Assembly (NCBI GenBank): GCA_965223025.1 | Contig: CBDCVP010000023.1 | Span: 2,046,001-2,110,000 of the forward strand | Direction of reading: 5' to 3' | Origin: JABDMH01 sp965223025 | GTDB lineage: Bacteria > Bacteroidota > Bacteroidia > Chitinophagales > Saprospiraceae | Length of the DNA stretch: 64,000 nt | Part shown: one piece after another, positions 9,593 to 19,468 of the stretch | Layout: every line of letters starts with the position of its first letter | How positions within the stretch are numbered: position 1 is the first letter of the stretch | The notes under the pieces: model-generated | The model's input: the letters and a program-made list of their open reading frames with translations, nothing else | The model's database searches: none | What the model was told of the DNA's origin: nothing | Made by a program: the position numbers and the translations under genes

Positions 9593-11149
9593 TTACCATC
9601 GCGAATATCGCACTCCAATATTGATGGTGGCTGCTCTAGCACTTATTTCTTGGATGTAGTCGTTGGTAAAATACGTGTAAAGCAATTCGACTTCCAGCTG
9701 ATTGGATAGTTGATACTTCGCTCCTACTCCGGTCTGAAAGAAATAATCCAAGTCAGGTGACCAATAAGGTGACAAATTAGCCAGAAAATAAATGGTGCTG
9801 ACCGATGTAGGGAAATAGCTAAAAATGCCGGTAATAGGTGTACTAAACCTGTTCAGTCTGCCCTTCTCAGTTTGCCCCATATCTTCGATCAATATGTCCA
9901 GTTCTGTAAAGAGAGAAAAATCAGACCCGACATCGAAATCGTTAAATGCCTGAGTCCACCAGGTTGGGCCATCCCAATCCAACCATGGATGAGCGGTCAA
10001 GTCACTTTTCAGTGGAAACCATAGAGCGGACTGTATGGAGAAATTTGGCCAATTAGCATTGGGTGCAATCCGGACCTTTGGTCCAAAGGTCGCCAAGGCG
10101 GATCTTGACCTGGCCGCATCAGAAAAAGAAAATATTTTAAGGGGTGAAGCTGGGGTCTCATGTAAGCTAATCCTCCTGTACCGCACATCAAATCCCAAAT
10201 TGAACCGATCGGTGATACCATAGACAAAATTGATCAGAGCTGTAAAATAACTTTCCCTACTTTCCTGCGAGAATGTGGGAGGAGGAACTTTCTGTGTATA
10301 CAGATTATTAAACCATTTTATTTCTACTCCACCTTGCGGAATGGCTGAAGAAACCACATATCGATTTGCATTTTTCGGTCTGGAGTCATTCCCCAGGTCA
10401 TTTAGTGTCCAGTCATAGGGATAGTATTCGATTTGCAGATCCAGGGATAGCTTCTCATCCCGGTGATGATTAATGTATTGGATGATCGTCTCATCATCCT
10501 CCCCAAAATCCTCAGCGTACCATTCAAATATTTTTGACAATGCTACTTTTTCAAAGGTCTCATGATCTGATCTACTAGAAGATGCCGGTCTCACTCTGAC
10601 AAAGTGCGGATCATTGAGCGCCAATCTTGTTCGTTGATTTAACTGGTCCTCCAGCCTCTGTGGTGTATATGCAAAGGATGCAAGAGAAGGACAACTAACT
10701 GCCGCACAGGCCAATGCAAAGTGCATCCTTGGGTCGGTAAAAGAAGGTAATATCAAAGATTTCTCCAATTCATCCAATGTCCATTGTCTGGATCCGACCT
10801 CTCGCTTTTGCCGGTCAAAAAACCCATAGATCTTCAGCGTAGACTGGATGGGATAAGCCTTTCTCACCCCGTCGATCACCAACAGATTATACACGTTGAT
10901 CAAATAAGCCTTTTTGACATTTCCTTGTAACTTTTCATAGTCAAAATCCTCAATAAAAGCCATCAGTTGATCCAGTGCTGTACTACCTTTTACCTTGCCA
11001 TAGTCAATCTTCCCCTCTTTAACCTCTGTACTAAAGAACTCATCTGACCGCTCAAAAAAAGTGGATAGATTTGACACATCTTGCCCTTGACAAATCGTCA
11101 ATGGTAGAAAGCAAAGTATGAAGTAGGTGCCGAATCGCATGAAGATCAT
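9593..11149 (-). CDS. DUF547 domain fused to an outer-membrane beta-barrel-like domain
   Basis: A 518-residue exported protein. After a signal peptide (ending CQGQ) residues about 25-240 form a DUF547 domain, recognisable by AYLINVYNLLVIDG, then FALACAAVSCPSLASFAYTP with its Cys pair, then KIFEWYAEDFGEDDE. From about residue 240 to the end the protein changes to long alternating beta strands with many aromatics (for example YFPTSVSTIYFLANLSPYW) and a C-terminal strand ending GVRYSRW, like a transporter or OMP-type barrel. DUF547 has a papain-like or transglutaminase-like relationship in some analyses, with function unknown. A start 9 bp further in (11140) is equally possible. Confidence 0.8.
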   Translation of the reverse strand: MIFMRFGTYFILCFLPLTICQGQDVSNLSTFFERSDEFFSTEVKEGKIDYGKVKGSTALDQLMAFIEDFDYEKLQGNVKKAYLINVYNLLVIDGVRKAYPIQSTLKIYGFFDRQKREVGSRQWTLDELEKSLILPSFTDPRMHFALACAAVSCPSLASFAYTPQRLEDQLNQRTRLALNDPHFVRVRPASSSRSDHETFEKVALSKIFEWYAEDFGEDDETIIQYINHHRDEKLSLDLQIEYYPYDWTLNDLGNDSRPKNANRYVVSSAIPQGGVEIKWFNNLYTQKVPPPTFSQESRESYFTALINFVYGITDRFNLGFDVRYRRISLHETPASPLKIFSFSDAARSRSALATFGPKVRIAPNANWPNFSIQSALWFPLKSDLTAHPWLDWDGPTWWTQAFNDFDVGSDFSLFTELDILIEDMGQTEKGRLNRFSTPITGIFSYFPTSVSTIYFLANLSPYWSPDLDYFFQTGVGAKYQLSNQLEVELLYTYFTNDYIQEISARAATINIGVRYSRW

Positions 11150-11215
11150 TTTGGGAGGCTCAAATGTAGTTAAAAGTGCTAGGATCGATCGGTTTTCCAG
11201 CGGACAAAACGCGCG

Positions 11216-12436
11216 TTATATCTCCTGCAAATAACTGATCAGCTGGTTCTTTGTCGAGCCTGCTGGCATCTCATGAGCACTCATAGTCACGCATCCATTA
11301 AAGTGGGCGAATTGCCATAAAGCGGCCTGCCAGCTCGTCTGAGGAAAATCGAGGATCTGGTAGCTTGCTTCCATAACAAGGTTGCGAAGTAACAATCGAT
11401 GCTCCTTGCGATCAGCTTTAGCATCCAATCTACCCACAAATTGGTCTCCGTAGAGGATGGGTAGGCAAAAATAACCAAACCGGCGCTTAGACTTTGGCAT
11501 GTAGCACTCGATGGTATAGTCAAAATCAAAAAGGCACTTCAGTCGTCCACGCTGAATGGTGACATTGTCGAAAGGTGACAGAATCCTTAAGGCTTTTGTC
11601 AATCGACAGCTCTTATCTATATTGGCCTTGGAGCTGAAAAAAGGGCCGCCCTCACCCTGGACTTGAACCTTCACTATATCTCCCTCTTCCTGGCGCTCAC
11701 CGATGCGTTTGGCCACGGTGGCAGCAATGCCCCTTCTGAGGTAACTGATCTCTGGTAGTTGCACTATACCATGTGTCTGTAGAGCATGATCGATGAGATA
11801 GTCCGCATACTGGTCATCTGATGGTGCGCTCACATCCAGATCTCTTGGCAAGATCCTTTCGCGAAGATCATACACCTTTTGAAATCCACGCCGCTCACTA
11901 ACCATCAGATCACCTTCCAAAAACAACCTCTCTAAAGCCAACTTGGCCGGTTTAAAATCCCACCAGCCGCCTTCTCTGCCGAGAGTGCGATCAGCAGCGA
12001 AATCTCTGGCCATCAAAGGGCCCTCTTCTCTAATGCGTTCATACACTAGCTTTGACACCCTGCTATCCGGCTTGGGCCAGGAATCAGCTCGAGACTTGAA
12101 ATATCTGCGCAGGTGATGTGTAAATCGGTAATGCTCTATGGGAAGATAGGACGCCGCATGGGCCCAGTATTCAAAGATCTTGCGATCCTTTACTTGTAGA
12201 TCATGTAGATATTGAGGTCGATAGGTGGGTACTCTACTCCATAGAATGTGATGATGGGCACGCTCCACTACTGAAATCGTATCTATCTGGATGTATCCCA
12301 GGTGTAAGATAGTTTGGAGTACTCCCGACTTCCCCTTCCCGAATGGATGTGTTTGATGAAGGCCGGCTGCTCTAACCACTAATCTCCGTGCTTGCCGCTT
12401 ACTAATTTCCACTGACTTATCATCAAGAGCCGGCAT
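11216..12436 (-). CDS. YcaQ-like winged-helix DNA glycosylase family protein
   Basis: A 406-residue protein of the winged helix-turn-helix family that includes E. coli YcaQ (AlkX), a DNA glycosylase that unhooks interstrand crosslinks. Recognisable stretches are LGYIQIDTISVVERAHHHILWSR near residues 47-70, then EYWAHAASYLPIEHY, then LSPFDNVTIQRGRLKCLFDF near 290-310. The QID/TIS region and the YWAHAAS motif are family hallmarks, and the Gln of QID is the catalytic residue in characterised members. The gene lies 17 bp upstream of nothing obvious and follows the cyclophilin-like gene on the same strand. It likely protects DNA from bulky or crosslinking damage. Confidence 0.88.
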   Translation of the reverse strand: MPALDDKSVEISKRQARRLVVRAAGLHQTHPFGKGKSGVLQTILHLGYIQIDTISVVERAHHHILWSRVPTYRPQYLHDLQVKDRKIFEYWAHAASYLPIEHYRFTHHLRRYFKSRADSWPKPDSRVSKLVYERIREEGPLMARDFAADRTLGREGGWWDFKPAKLALERLFLEGDLMVSERRGFQKVYDLRERILPRDLDVSAPSDDQYADYLIDHALQTHGIVQLPEISYLRRGIAATVAKRIGERQEEGDIVKVQVQGEGGPFFSSKANIDKSCRLTKALRILSPFDNVTIQRGRLKCLFDFDYTIECYMPKSKRRFGYFCLPILYGDQFVGRLDAKADRKEHRLLLRNLVMEASYQILDFPQTSWQAALWQFAHFNGCVTMSAHEMPAGSTKNQLISYLQEI

Positions 12437-12453
12437 GCATCAATAATTAATAC

Positions 12454-12837
12454 TCAACTTTGATCTAAGAGCTCCACCCTGACTTCTGCTCCCCCCTCAA
12501 TCGATCGCAATGCTTCCCGATCAATATTGACCAATCGACCAAAGATATTAACCGCACTGGCGGCTCTCGGCTCATCAGATATGCTGGCCGGAGTTGCGCC
12601 AAAAAAAATGCAAAATGCCGGCATAGTAGGCCAATAAGCTAGATCTCCGATTTGTACCACATCCACTGCATCTGATGACAATGCAGCTTGCGCAGAGATC
12701 GCAAAATAGATTTCATCACCCCAGGTACTCACCCGGGATGTGAATGGGAGGGATTGAACAATGGCTGCAGTCGTCGGGCAATCGAATAGCTCAGCCTCTA
12801 GCTGCAACTCGTCGAAACTTATTCTGATGGGCACCAT
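12454..12837 (-). CDS. Cyclophilin-like fold protein (TM1367/DUF369 type)
   Basis: A 127-residue small beta-rich protein resembling the TM1367-like cyclophilin-fold family. Features are WGDEIYFAI, then DVVQIGDLAYWP, then MPAFCIFFGATPAS, then INIFGRLVNI-like strand residues near the C-terminus. I chose the ATG at 12837 because the family starts directly with a strand like VPIRISFDE. The frame also stays open to an ATG at 12906, but those 23 residues fit nothing. Members lack clear evidence of prolyl isomerase activity. The stop lies 17 bp before the YcaQ-like gene, so the two may share a transcript. Confidence 0.8.
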   Translation of the reverse strand: MVPIRISFDELQLEAELFDCPTTAAIVQSLPFTSRVSTWGDEIYFAISAQAALSSDAVDVVQIGDLAYWPTMPAFCIFFGATPASISDEPRAASAVNIFGRLVNIDREALRSIEGGAEVRVELLDQS

Positions 12838-12941
12838 TGGGCGAATATAATAATTCAGCCGAGGGTAACAGGTGTTGATCCACCCCCGATCTATTCTAAA
12901 GTACACCTAAAAAGGTCAATTTAATGCTTTAGCTAAGGTGC

Positions 12942-14978
12942 TCAGATAATCATTTCTGCACCTATGAAAAAAAAATGAGGTGGCGCTGGTTCATAATACC
13001 TGCCACCAAATGCATTGATGCGGATGTTATCGTGATACCGAGTGCCTGTGATGTTTCTCAGGCCCAGATGCAGATCACATTGGCTGGAGGATATTAAGAA
13101 TCGCCATCCAAGGCGAGCATGCATCACCAGATAATCATCATCTTCTACCGAGTTGCTGTCATCCAGATAGATCGCACTGGTATATCTAGTATCCAGTGCA
13201 CCGTAGATACCATCTCCACCTCCATATTGAAATCCTATGCTGCCAAAATGTTTGGGAATCCCCGGCAGGTCCATTCCACCATACTGCTCACCATCGATCT
13301 CAAAATCTGAGTACATGAAATTTGAGTATGTGTAAGCCAATTGGGTACGCACACGATCCGTCAGCTGCGATACCAATCCAATCTCTATACCTTCTCGCTG
13401 TGAAGAACCTGCATTGCGATAAAAGGTCCTTCCAGGGAAGTCAGCCAATTCATAGGGTACCAGTTCCTGCCTTAGGTCTATATGAAATAGACTCAGTTGG
13501 CATCGTGTCGACCGACCGAACATGCCCTTCAGACCCAATTCATAGTGATTGGCCTTTTGCGGCTGTAAGTCATTATTAAACCCGCCTCCCCCTGCCGGAT
13601 TGCTCGATAATTCAGATAGTGCAGGAGTTTCAAAACTGTGGGCGATACGCCCAAAACCATAGATTTCTGAACCCAGAGCGTAGTTCAATCCTAATGAGGG
13701 GCTGAGGTGATTCCAATGAATGGATCCACTTTGATCTCCGTTAGTCAGAAACTGGTCCTTAGCGCGCGAGCTAAGCAGGTCTATCCGACTAGTAATGTCT
13801 ATGTGAAGTCGCTCTGAAAGTCGGAAGTTATAAAGGAAGTACCATGCCAGATTCCTAAAGATCTCTTTTTGGTCAAGGACCAATTGACCTCTCTGACCCG
13901 ATAGATTGTCAAACCGTTTTCGGTCATCGATCTGTTGCTCAGCATCCATGCCGACCAGCAATCGATTTCGTGACTTCTCCAACGTGTATTTTAGCTGCAA
14001 GCCACCAAAACCCCGAGTAAAATTAACCGCCCCTCCCGATTGAAAGGGCAAGAAATTGGCAAAATCTCGATGGATGAAATATCCTTTTGCTTCAGCCTTT
14101 TGCTCCTTACCGACGTCCATTTCTACGGTTAGTCCGAGGATGGCTTGCTGCACCGATTCTCCGGCACCAAAAGTCAGATTCCGTGCTCGAGCACTGCTCC
14201 GGTCATCCATGACTTGTGCCAAGTCGATGCCTCCCGGATCATCGGCTTTTGGAGATTTGACGAAGTCAACTAGTAACTTTATGGATCCCCGTTTTGTCAT
14301 ACGATGTATCGAAGAACGAGCATTGAATGATCGGGAACCTGAATGATCTCGGTAGCCATCAATGCTATTGTATCCCATCTCCCCTTTGAAAGTCCAATCA
14401 TCGCTTACTCGATGAACTGCCACATTTGTCCGCAGATATCCAAAAGAACCTCCCTTCACTCCCAGTCTAACTTCGTTTCTGTCCACGGTGCGGCTGGTCA
14501 AGCTAAGCATTCCACCAGATGCATTGCCGTAGAGACCTGCTGCTGCTCCATTAACAACTTCAAGACTAGAGATCTGCTGCATATCAACATGATCTAGTTG
14601 TGTCTGACCATCGGGTGTTGTGGCAGGGATACCATCCACCATTACCTTGATGCCACGAATGCCGAAGGCAGATCTTGATCCAAATCCGCGAATGGACAAG
14701 CGAACATCTTGAGCGAAGTTCAGTGGATTTAAAGCCAATACACCCGGAACATAAAGGACCGCTTCGTTCATGGCCACATTTGCATTTCCCCGATTGTTGG
14801 TCAACAGGTCTGACTTGTACACACTTCGAGTAGACCGCATCAAGTTAGCTGGTAGGCGGGTGGCAACAACCATCACTTCACCGAGAGCTCTGGTCAATAG
14901 GCTGTCCTGTCCCCATAGGTTACTCGTGAAGAATATGCCGACAAGAAAAAGGAAAACGGTAGGCTTCACTTTCATCAT
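12942..14978 (-). CDS. TonB-dependent outer-membrane receptor
   Basis: A 678-residue TonB-dependent receptor. A signal peptide (about 1-23, ending LWGQ) is followed by a plug domain: LGEVMVVATRLP, VLYVPGVLALNP, then RLSIRGFGSRSAFG and GIKVMVDGIPATTPDGQT. A 22-strand-type barrel follows with aromatic-rich strands and a final strand ending FFFIGAEMII. There is no N-terminal carboxypeptidase-like domain and no SusD gene next door, which argues for siderophore, vitamin or metal chelate uptake rather than a glycan system. TRYHDNIRINAFGGRYYEPAPP near the end is typical of ferric-chelate receptors. The substrate is unknown. Confidence 0.92.
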   Translation of the reverse strand: MMKVKPTVFLFLVGIFFTSNLWGQDSLLTRALGEVMVVATRLPANLMRSTRSVYKSDLLTNNRGNANVAMNEAVLYVPGVLALNPLNFAQDVRLSIRGFGSRSAFGIRGIKVMVDGIPATTPDGQTQLDHVDMQQISSLEVVNGAAAGLYGNASGGMLSLTSRTVDRNEVRLGVKGGSFGYLRTNVAVHRVSDDWTFKGEMGYNSIDGYRDHSGSRSFNARSSIHRMTKRGSIKLLVDFVKSPKADDPGGIDLAQVMDDRSSARARNLTFGAGESVQQAILGLTVEMDVGKEQKAEAKGYFIHRDFANFLPFQSGGAVNFTRGFGGLQLKYTLEKSRNRLLVGMDAEQQIDDRKRFDNLSGQRGQLVLDQKEIFRNLAWYFLYNFRLSERLHIDITSRIDLLSSRAKDQFLTNGDQSGSIHWNHLSPSLGLNYALGSEIYGFGRIAHSFETPALSELSSNPAGGGGFNNDLQPQKANHYELGLKGMFGRSTRCQLSLFHIDLRQELVPYELADFPGRTFYRNAGSSQREGIEIGLVSQLTDRVRTQLAYTYSNFMYSDFEIDGEQYGGMDLPGIPKHFGSIGFQYGGGDGIYGALDTRYTSAIYLDDSNSVEDDDYLVMHARLGWRFLISSSQCDLHLGLRNITGTRYHDNIRINAFGGRYYEPAPPHFFFIGAEMII

Positions 14979-15153
14979 TGAATTTTAGTGATTGAAGATG
15001 CAGCAGCGCCAAAATTAATCATTTGGGTGAGCTTTCTACCGATGGATCGAACTTGGGTGTAAAAGACAAAGTCGATGGCACAGACAGTGTAGTACCATTC
15101 ATATATCACTGCCGTTAGATCGTACCGCAAGGAATTCGGCAACGGCCGGCAGT

Positions 15154-15525
15154 CTACTTCTCTGTCATTCTGGTCATATAATAATTCGTAGCTCTTGAAT
15201 ACCCAACAGCTTCAAAATAGGCTTTGCCTTCGAGGGCATCGACATATGGTACCGATCCCAAACGAAATTTGAAATTGATCTTTGAAGAACGAGCTATCTG
15301 ATCTTCGATGCGGCAAAAAAAGGCTGGAGAATACTTGCTAGTAGGAATGAGTTGGGCCGCTTTGACAAAGGTAGCTGAGTTGGGCACCACCATCTTGGAC
15401 ATTTTCACTGTTGCCACCTTTGTGTCTTTCCATATGAGGGCATCGTACTTTGGATGCTTCAGGTCCAGCTGTGACATTGCTTCCACAGTAAGCAGAACAA
15501 AAAGAAACGATATAAGCATCCTCAT
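15154..15525 (-). CDS. Small secreted protein of unknown function
   Basis: A 123-residue protein with a clear signal peptide (about 1-18, ending AMSQ) and a mature region without a family signature I recognise. It has two Met-Ser-Lys-Met type stretches and a beta-rich centre (FKFRLGSVPYVDAL). It stands alone between the TonB receptor gene and the CBS-domain gene. The signal peptide and normal codon use suggest that it is a real gene. Confidence 0.6.
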   Translation of the reverse strand: MRMLISFLFVLLTVEAMSQLDLKHPKYDALIWKDTKVATVKMSKMVVPNSATFVKAAQLIPTSKYSPAFFCRIEDQIARSSKINFKFRLGSVPYVDALEGKAYFEAVGYSRATNYYMTRMTEK

Positions 15526-15799
15526 ACGGTACTAATATTAGGGCTTTTTTTTGGAAGCGACAAGCTCAAATATCCGACCACTACGACAGTCATAGGATGA
15601 TCCCTTAGTATTCTGCCAGGCTCGGATTTAAGGATGAGAAGCTTCATTTGAAAACAACGTCCTCCCGAAACAAAGTGCCATTCCATCAGCACCGATGATA
15701 TTCTCTCCACCCCAACTGTCTCCCCGGCAAAGTATACATGGGGATAGATTTTTACCTATATTAACAAAGACATTCTATTACTCTACCTAAAATCAGATC

Positions 15800-16267
15800 A
15801 TGAAATACGACGAGTTGGTTAAGAAGTACATGGCCAAACATCTCATCACCTTTAGACCGGATGATGACATCAAAGATGCGATGGCGATCATACTCAAGCA
15901 TAAGATATCTGGAGCACCGGTAGTCGATATCAACAAGAACCTCGTGGGAATGCTATCAGAATCTGATTGCATCAGAACAGTCCTGGACGGTCCCTACAAT
16001 AACCTGCCTGGTGGAAATGGTGTAGTAGCAGATTTCATGTCAAGAAAAGTGATGACCATCGAGCAAGACAAATCCATCGTTGATGTTGCCACCAGGTTTG
16101 TAAACACGCCGTATCGTCGCTTTCCCGTGGTAGACCGCGGCAAACTTGTTGGGCAAATTAGTATTAGTGATGTATTAAGGGCGGTCGTAAAGGCAAGACC
16201 CAAGATACAGCATACGCCTTCATCGTGGAAAATCAGAGAGCCGCAGGACAAAGGTGTCCAGAAATAG
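15800..16267 (+). CDS. Protein with a pair of CBS domains
   Basis: A 155-residue cytoplasmic protein made of two CBS domains (about 5-63 and 75-135), a Bateman module. Typical CBS stretches are GAPVVDINKNLVGMLSESDCI and RRFPVVDRGKLVGQISISDVLRAV. Such modules bind adenine nucleotides or related ligands and regulate partner proteins. The gene ends 39 bp before a GntP-type permease gene on the same strand, so a regulatory link to that transporter or its substrate is plausible but unproven. The C-terminal 20 residues are polar and basic. Confidence 0.9.
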   Translation: MKYDELVKKYMAKHLITFRPDDDIKDAMAIILKHKISGAPVVDINKNLVGMLSESDCIRTVLDGPYNNLPGGNGVVADFMSRKVMTIEQDKSIVDVATRFVNTPYRRFPVVDRGKLVGQISISDVLRAVVKARPKIQHTPSSWKIREPQDKGVQK

Positions 16268-16306
16268 CATCCTCGATACATGGAGGAAGGATGTGTATAA
16301 GGCATT

Positions 16307-17704
16307 TTGTTATTTTACAGGATGGATAGTTCCTTGCAACATTGGCCAATCATCGTGCTTTTATTGGGCATCGCCACCGTCGTGGTCTTGATCGCCGTAT
16401 TAAAGATTCATGCTTTTTTATCACTCATCTGTGCTTCCGTCGTAGTAGGTGTACTCAGCCAGCACCTACCTGGCACAGCAGGTAATCACTACGTGCGTGC
16501 TGTGGAGCTCTCTATGACAGAATTTGGTACGGTGGCGGGAAAAATTGCATTCGTCATCGCACTAGCAGCCATCTTGGGTGTGGCCCTCACCATGAGCGGA
16601 GCGGCGGAAAAGATCGTGATCAAATTCATCGCAATCCTGGGAGAAAAGCTGGCGCCGGTGGCATTGATGGTCAGTGGTTTTGTCCTTTCAATTCCAGTAT
16701 TTTTTGATACAGTATTCTTTCTGTTGATCCCGATTGCCTACTCTATGGGTCAAAAGATCAGGAAAGACTATGTGCTTTTTGTCATGGCCATCAGTGCAGG
16801 AGCTGCGATCACACACTCTTTGGTTCCTCCAACTCCAGGACCGTTGGTGATGGCTGAGGATCTAAGTCTCAATCTGGGTTTAGTCATCATAGTAGGCATT
16901 CTTGCGGGCATTATTCCAGCCATTATTGCGTATGTTTTTGCTAAGCGACTCAGCAACAGAGTAGCCATAGAGCCACCAGCACTCCAAGGTGAAGAAACCA
17001 AGGAGTCCACCATCAATATGCCGAGTTTCGGTCTGGCTGTTTTGCCGATTATCGTACCCTTGCTCCTGATCATTAATTCGTCAGCACTGGATTATCTATA
17101 TGGATCCGAAGTACAGAGTTCGTTCATCATCTTCTGTCATTTCATTGGAAACAAAAATGTGGCTATGCTTCTTGGTACCATTATAGCACTTTGGCTACTG
17201 GCAAGGCAAAGGGAGTGGAACATCCTGCAAGTCGGTAAATCCATGGAAAAGCCGTTGGAAATCGCTGGCATCATCATATTGATCACGAGTGCGGGCGGCG
17301 CTTTTGGGGGTATGATCAAGCATTCAGGAATAGGAGATTGGATCAAGAGCCTTGCCCTGGGAGGTATTGAGTTAAACTACGTCTTATTGGCCTGGCTCGT
17401 AGCTGCAGTAATGAAAATTGCCCAGGGATCAGGTACAGTAGCCATGATCACCACGGCAGGAATCATGGTCACATTAACGACCGGCATTGACCTTCCCTAC
17501 CATCCCGTCTATTTGCTTCTAGCCATCGGTTTTGGTTCGATGTTTATCTCTTGGATGAACGACAGTGGTTTTTGGGTAGTCTGTAAGTTGAGTGGGTTTT
17601 CCGAAAAACAGACTCTGCAAACATGGACGGTTATACTCGGACTGATCGGTCTAGTGGGCCTTATTGAAGTGATGATACTATCTAGCCTGATCCCGCTGGC
17701 ATAA
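16307..17704 (+). CDS. GntP-family permease (gluconate/organic acid:H+ symporter)
   Basis: A 465-residue (or 460 if it starts at the ATG at 16322) integral membrane protein with about 12 hydrophobic segments. Landmarks of the GntP family include SIPVFFDTVFFLLIPIAYSM (about 128-148), THSLVPPTPGP (about 168-178), and AQGSGTVAMITTAG followed by SWMNDSGFWVV. Family members carry gluconate, ketogluconates or related hydroxy acids in symport with protons. The substrate here is not fixed by sequence. A CBS-domain gene precedes it and a short two-helix membrane protein gene follows, so the three may form one transport unit. Confidence 0.9.
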   Translation: MLFYRMDSSLQHWPIIVLLLGIATVVVLIAVLKIHAFLSLICASVVVGVLSQHLPGTAGNHYVRAVELSMTEFGTVAGKIAFVIALAAILGVALTMSGAAEKIVIKFIAILGEKLAPVALMVSGFVLSIPVFFDTVFFLLIPIAYSMGQKIRKDYVLFVMAISAGAAITHSLVPPTPGPLVMAEDLSLNLGLVIIVGILAGIIPAIIAYVFAKRLSNRVAIEPPALQGEETKESTINMPSFGLAVLPIIVPLLLIINSSALDYLYGSEVQSSFIIFCHFIGNKNVAMLLGTIIALWLLARQREWNILQVGKSMEKPLEIAGIIILITSAGGAFGGMIKHSGIGDWIKSLALGGIELNYVLLAWLVAAVMKIAQGSGTVAMITTAGIMVTLTTGIDLPYHPVYLLLAIGFGSMFISWMNDSGFWVVCKLSGFSEKQTLQTWTVILGLIGLVGLIEVMILSSLIPLA

Positions 17705-17795
17705 CCAGGGCTGGTGATGACTTGGCTTGTTGCATTTTCAGTAAACACCTGGACCCAAGGCTGTGTTATATCTGTGTCAAATAATCCATTTGACT

Positions 17796-17999
17796 ATGCA
17801 TTATTTAAGGCCCTCCCTTGCGATCTTTTTAGTTTTGTCCCTATTGCTTTTGCTGATTGCATTCAATCAGACGACCATCGCAATATTCACCGTGATGATT
17901 GCGGTACCGATACTGGTGATTGCTCAGGCCTGGTTAGTCCTTAAAGATGATTCTGAACACCATTCGCCCTGGCATGACCCTATCAAAATACCCGACTAG
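17796..17999 (+). CDS. Small two-helix membrane protein downstream of the GntP permease
   Basis: A 67-residue protein starting MHYLRPSLAIFLVLSL. Two hydrophobic segments (about 7-25 and 28-48) are followed by a short acidic/His-containing tail. The frame is open from 17763, but the ATG at 17796 gives the sensible hydrophobic start. It begins 91 bp after the permease stop on the same strand, so it may be co-transcribed. No family is recognised. It is plausible as a small accessory membrane protein. Confidence 0.5.
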   Translation: MHYLRPSLAIFLVLSLLLLLIAFNQTTIAIFTVMIAVPILVIAQAWLVLKDDSEHHSPWHDPIKIPD

Positions 18000-18025
18000 T
18001 GAGAAGATGAGTACAGTGCATCCTA

Positions 18026-19354
18026 TCAAAATTGGGGCAACTGCCATCCATTTTTATAAGCAGGTGAGATTAACTCGGAAGCTTTGCTGGATGTAAATTG
18101 AGACTGCTCCTTTTGCCAATAGACCTTCTCTCCAGTCTTAAAAGCTACATTGCCCATATGTGCGTTGATGGCGGCGACACTACCAGAGACGATCGGAGTG
18201 TTAAGGATATCACTCCTTTCTTTTCTGATGGCTTCCACGAAGTTTTCGATGTGTAAATCCAGATAGTTGACACCATCAGGACGCCTTACTGGTTCGATCT
18301 GTCGCATGAGAGCAGCACCTTCATCATTATAGTTTAAGGATAGGTTCTCTTCCAACACATCATACCCTTGCCGGTTTAAGACGAGTGTCCCATTATTTCC
18401 AATAAATGCGATGCCTTCGCGGCGATTGTAAGGGCCCAAATCAATTCCAGTAGCGTGCTCCCAAAGCATATTGAAATCCTCATACTCGAAAATGGCTTGT
18501 AAAGTGTCTGGAGTCTCCGCAGGATCCTCAGGATAGGCTAACTTTCCACCCGATGCCATCACAGATTTAGGTGCATCAGCACCCATAGCATACAAAGCAA
18601 TATCGATCTCATGTACACCCCAGTCTGTCATCAGGCCACCTGCATAGTCCCAAAACCAACGAAAATTGAAATGATATCTGTTGGGATTAAATCGCCTCTT
18701 GGTTGCTGGCCCCAGCCACATATCATAGTCGACTCCCTCAGGGGCTTGAGAATCTGGCTTTCTGGTCATGGGCTTCATCCACCCTTGATAGGCCCAAGTC
18801 TTCACCAACCTGATATTACCAAGGTCACCAGAGCGTACAACATCGATGGCCTCACGATAATGTGGGCCACTGCGCTGCCACTGTCCAACTTGTACTTTGA
18901 GATCAGGATGAGCTGCAGCCGCCCTTCGCATGATGTAGGCCTCTTGGATAGAGTTTGCAAGTGGTTTCTCGACGTATATATGCTTGCCTGCTTCCAGCGC
19001 ATCGCAAAAAATCATGCAATGCCAATGGTCCGGAGTGCCGATAATCACCAGATCTACACTTTCGTCCTCCAACAACTTGCGATAATCTTTATACGTTTTG
19101 GGTCGATTGTCTCTCATGTCTGCATATTCGGTCATGCGCTTATCAATGACCGAGTCATCGATGTCGCATATGGCTACACATTCCATGTCGTCCATCTTTA
19201 GCATGGACTTTGCATTGGACCATCCCATGCCATTGCAACCTATGACACCAAAATGCAATTTGGATTCAGATGATAATTTGGGGATATAATTTATCAAGGG
19301 GTGCAAAGTACTAACACCAGCGATGGAGGAAGCAATAAAATCTCGTCGTTCCAT
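18026..19354 (-). CDS. Gfo/Idh/MocA-family oxidoreductase
   Basis: A 442-residue NAD(P)-dependent oxidoreductase. The N-terminus MERRDFIASSIAG looks like a divergent Tat-type signal, which is common for this family in Bacteroidota. The Rossmann motif GVIGCNGMGWSN lies near residues 37-48, followed by the EKP motif (YVEKPLANS, about 133). WDYAGGLMTDWGVHEIDIALYA gives the sugar-binding/catalytic segment with Asp and His. Such enzymes oxidise or epimerise sugars or cyclitols. Substrate unknown. A second, clearly Tat-type paralogue is at 37704. Confidence 0.9.
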   Translation of the reverse strand: MERRDFIASSIAGVSTLHPLINYIPKLSSESKLHFGVIGCNGMGWSNAKSMLKMDDMECVAICDIDDSVIDKRMTEYADMRDNRPKTYKDYRKLLEDESVDLVIIGTPDHWHCMIFCDALEAGKHIYVEKPLANSIQEAYIMRRAAAAHPDLKVQVGQWQRSGPHYREAIDVVRSGDLGNIRLVKTWAYQGWMKPMTRKPDSQAPEGVDYDMWLGPATKRRFNPNRYHFNFRWFWDYAGGLMTDWGVHEIDIALYAMGADAPKSVMASGGKLAYPEDPAETPDTLQAIFEYEDFNMLWEHATGIDLGPYNRREGIAFIGNNGTLVLNRQGYDVLEENLSLNYNDEGAALMRQIEPVRRPDGVNYLDLHIENFVEAIRKERSDILNTPIVSGSVAAINAHMGNVAFKTGEKVYWQKEQSQFTSSKASELISPAYKNGWQLPQF

Positions 19355-19468
19355 AGTCTATAAACATTGGTTAGGGAAGGGATAATCGTCGTCAACAAAA
19401 CTACGAAAAAGCGACTGCACAGCAGACCTCTCTAGATGGTCTGTACTCTTCCAGCATGTAGCAGCTTA

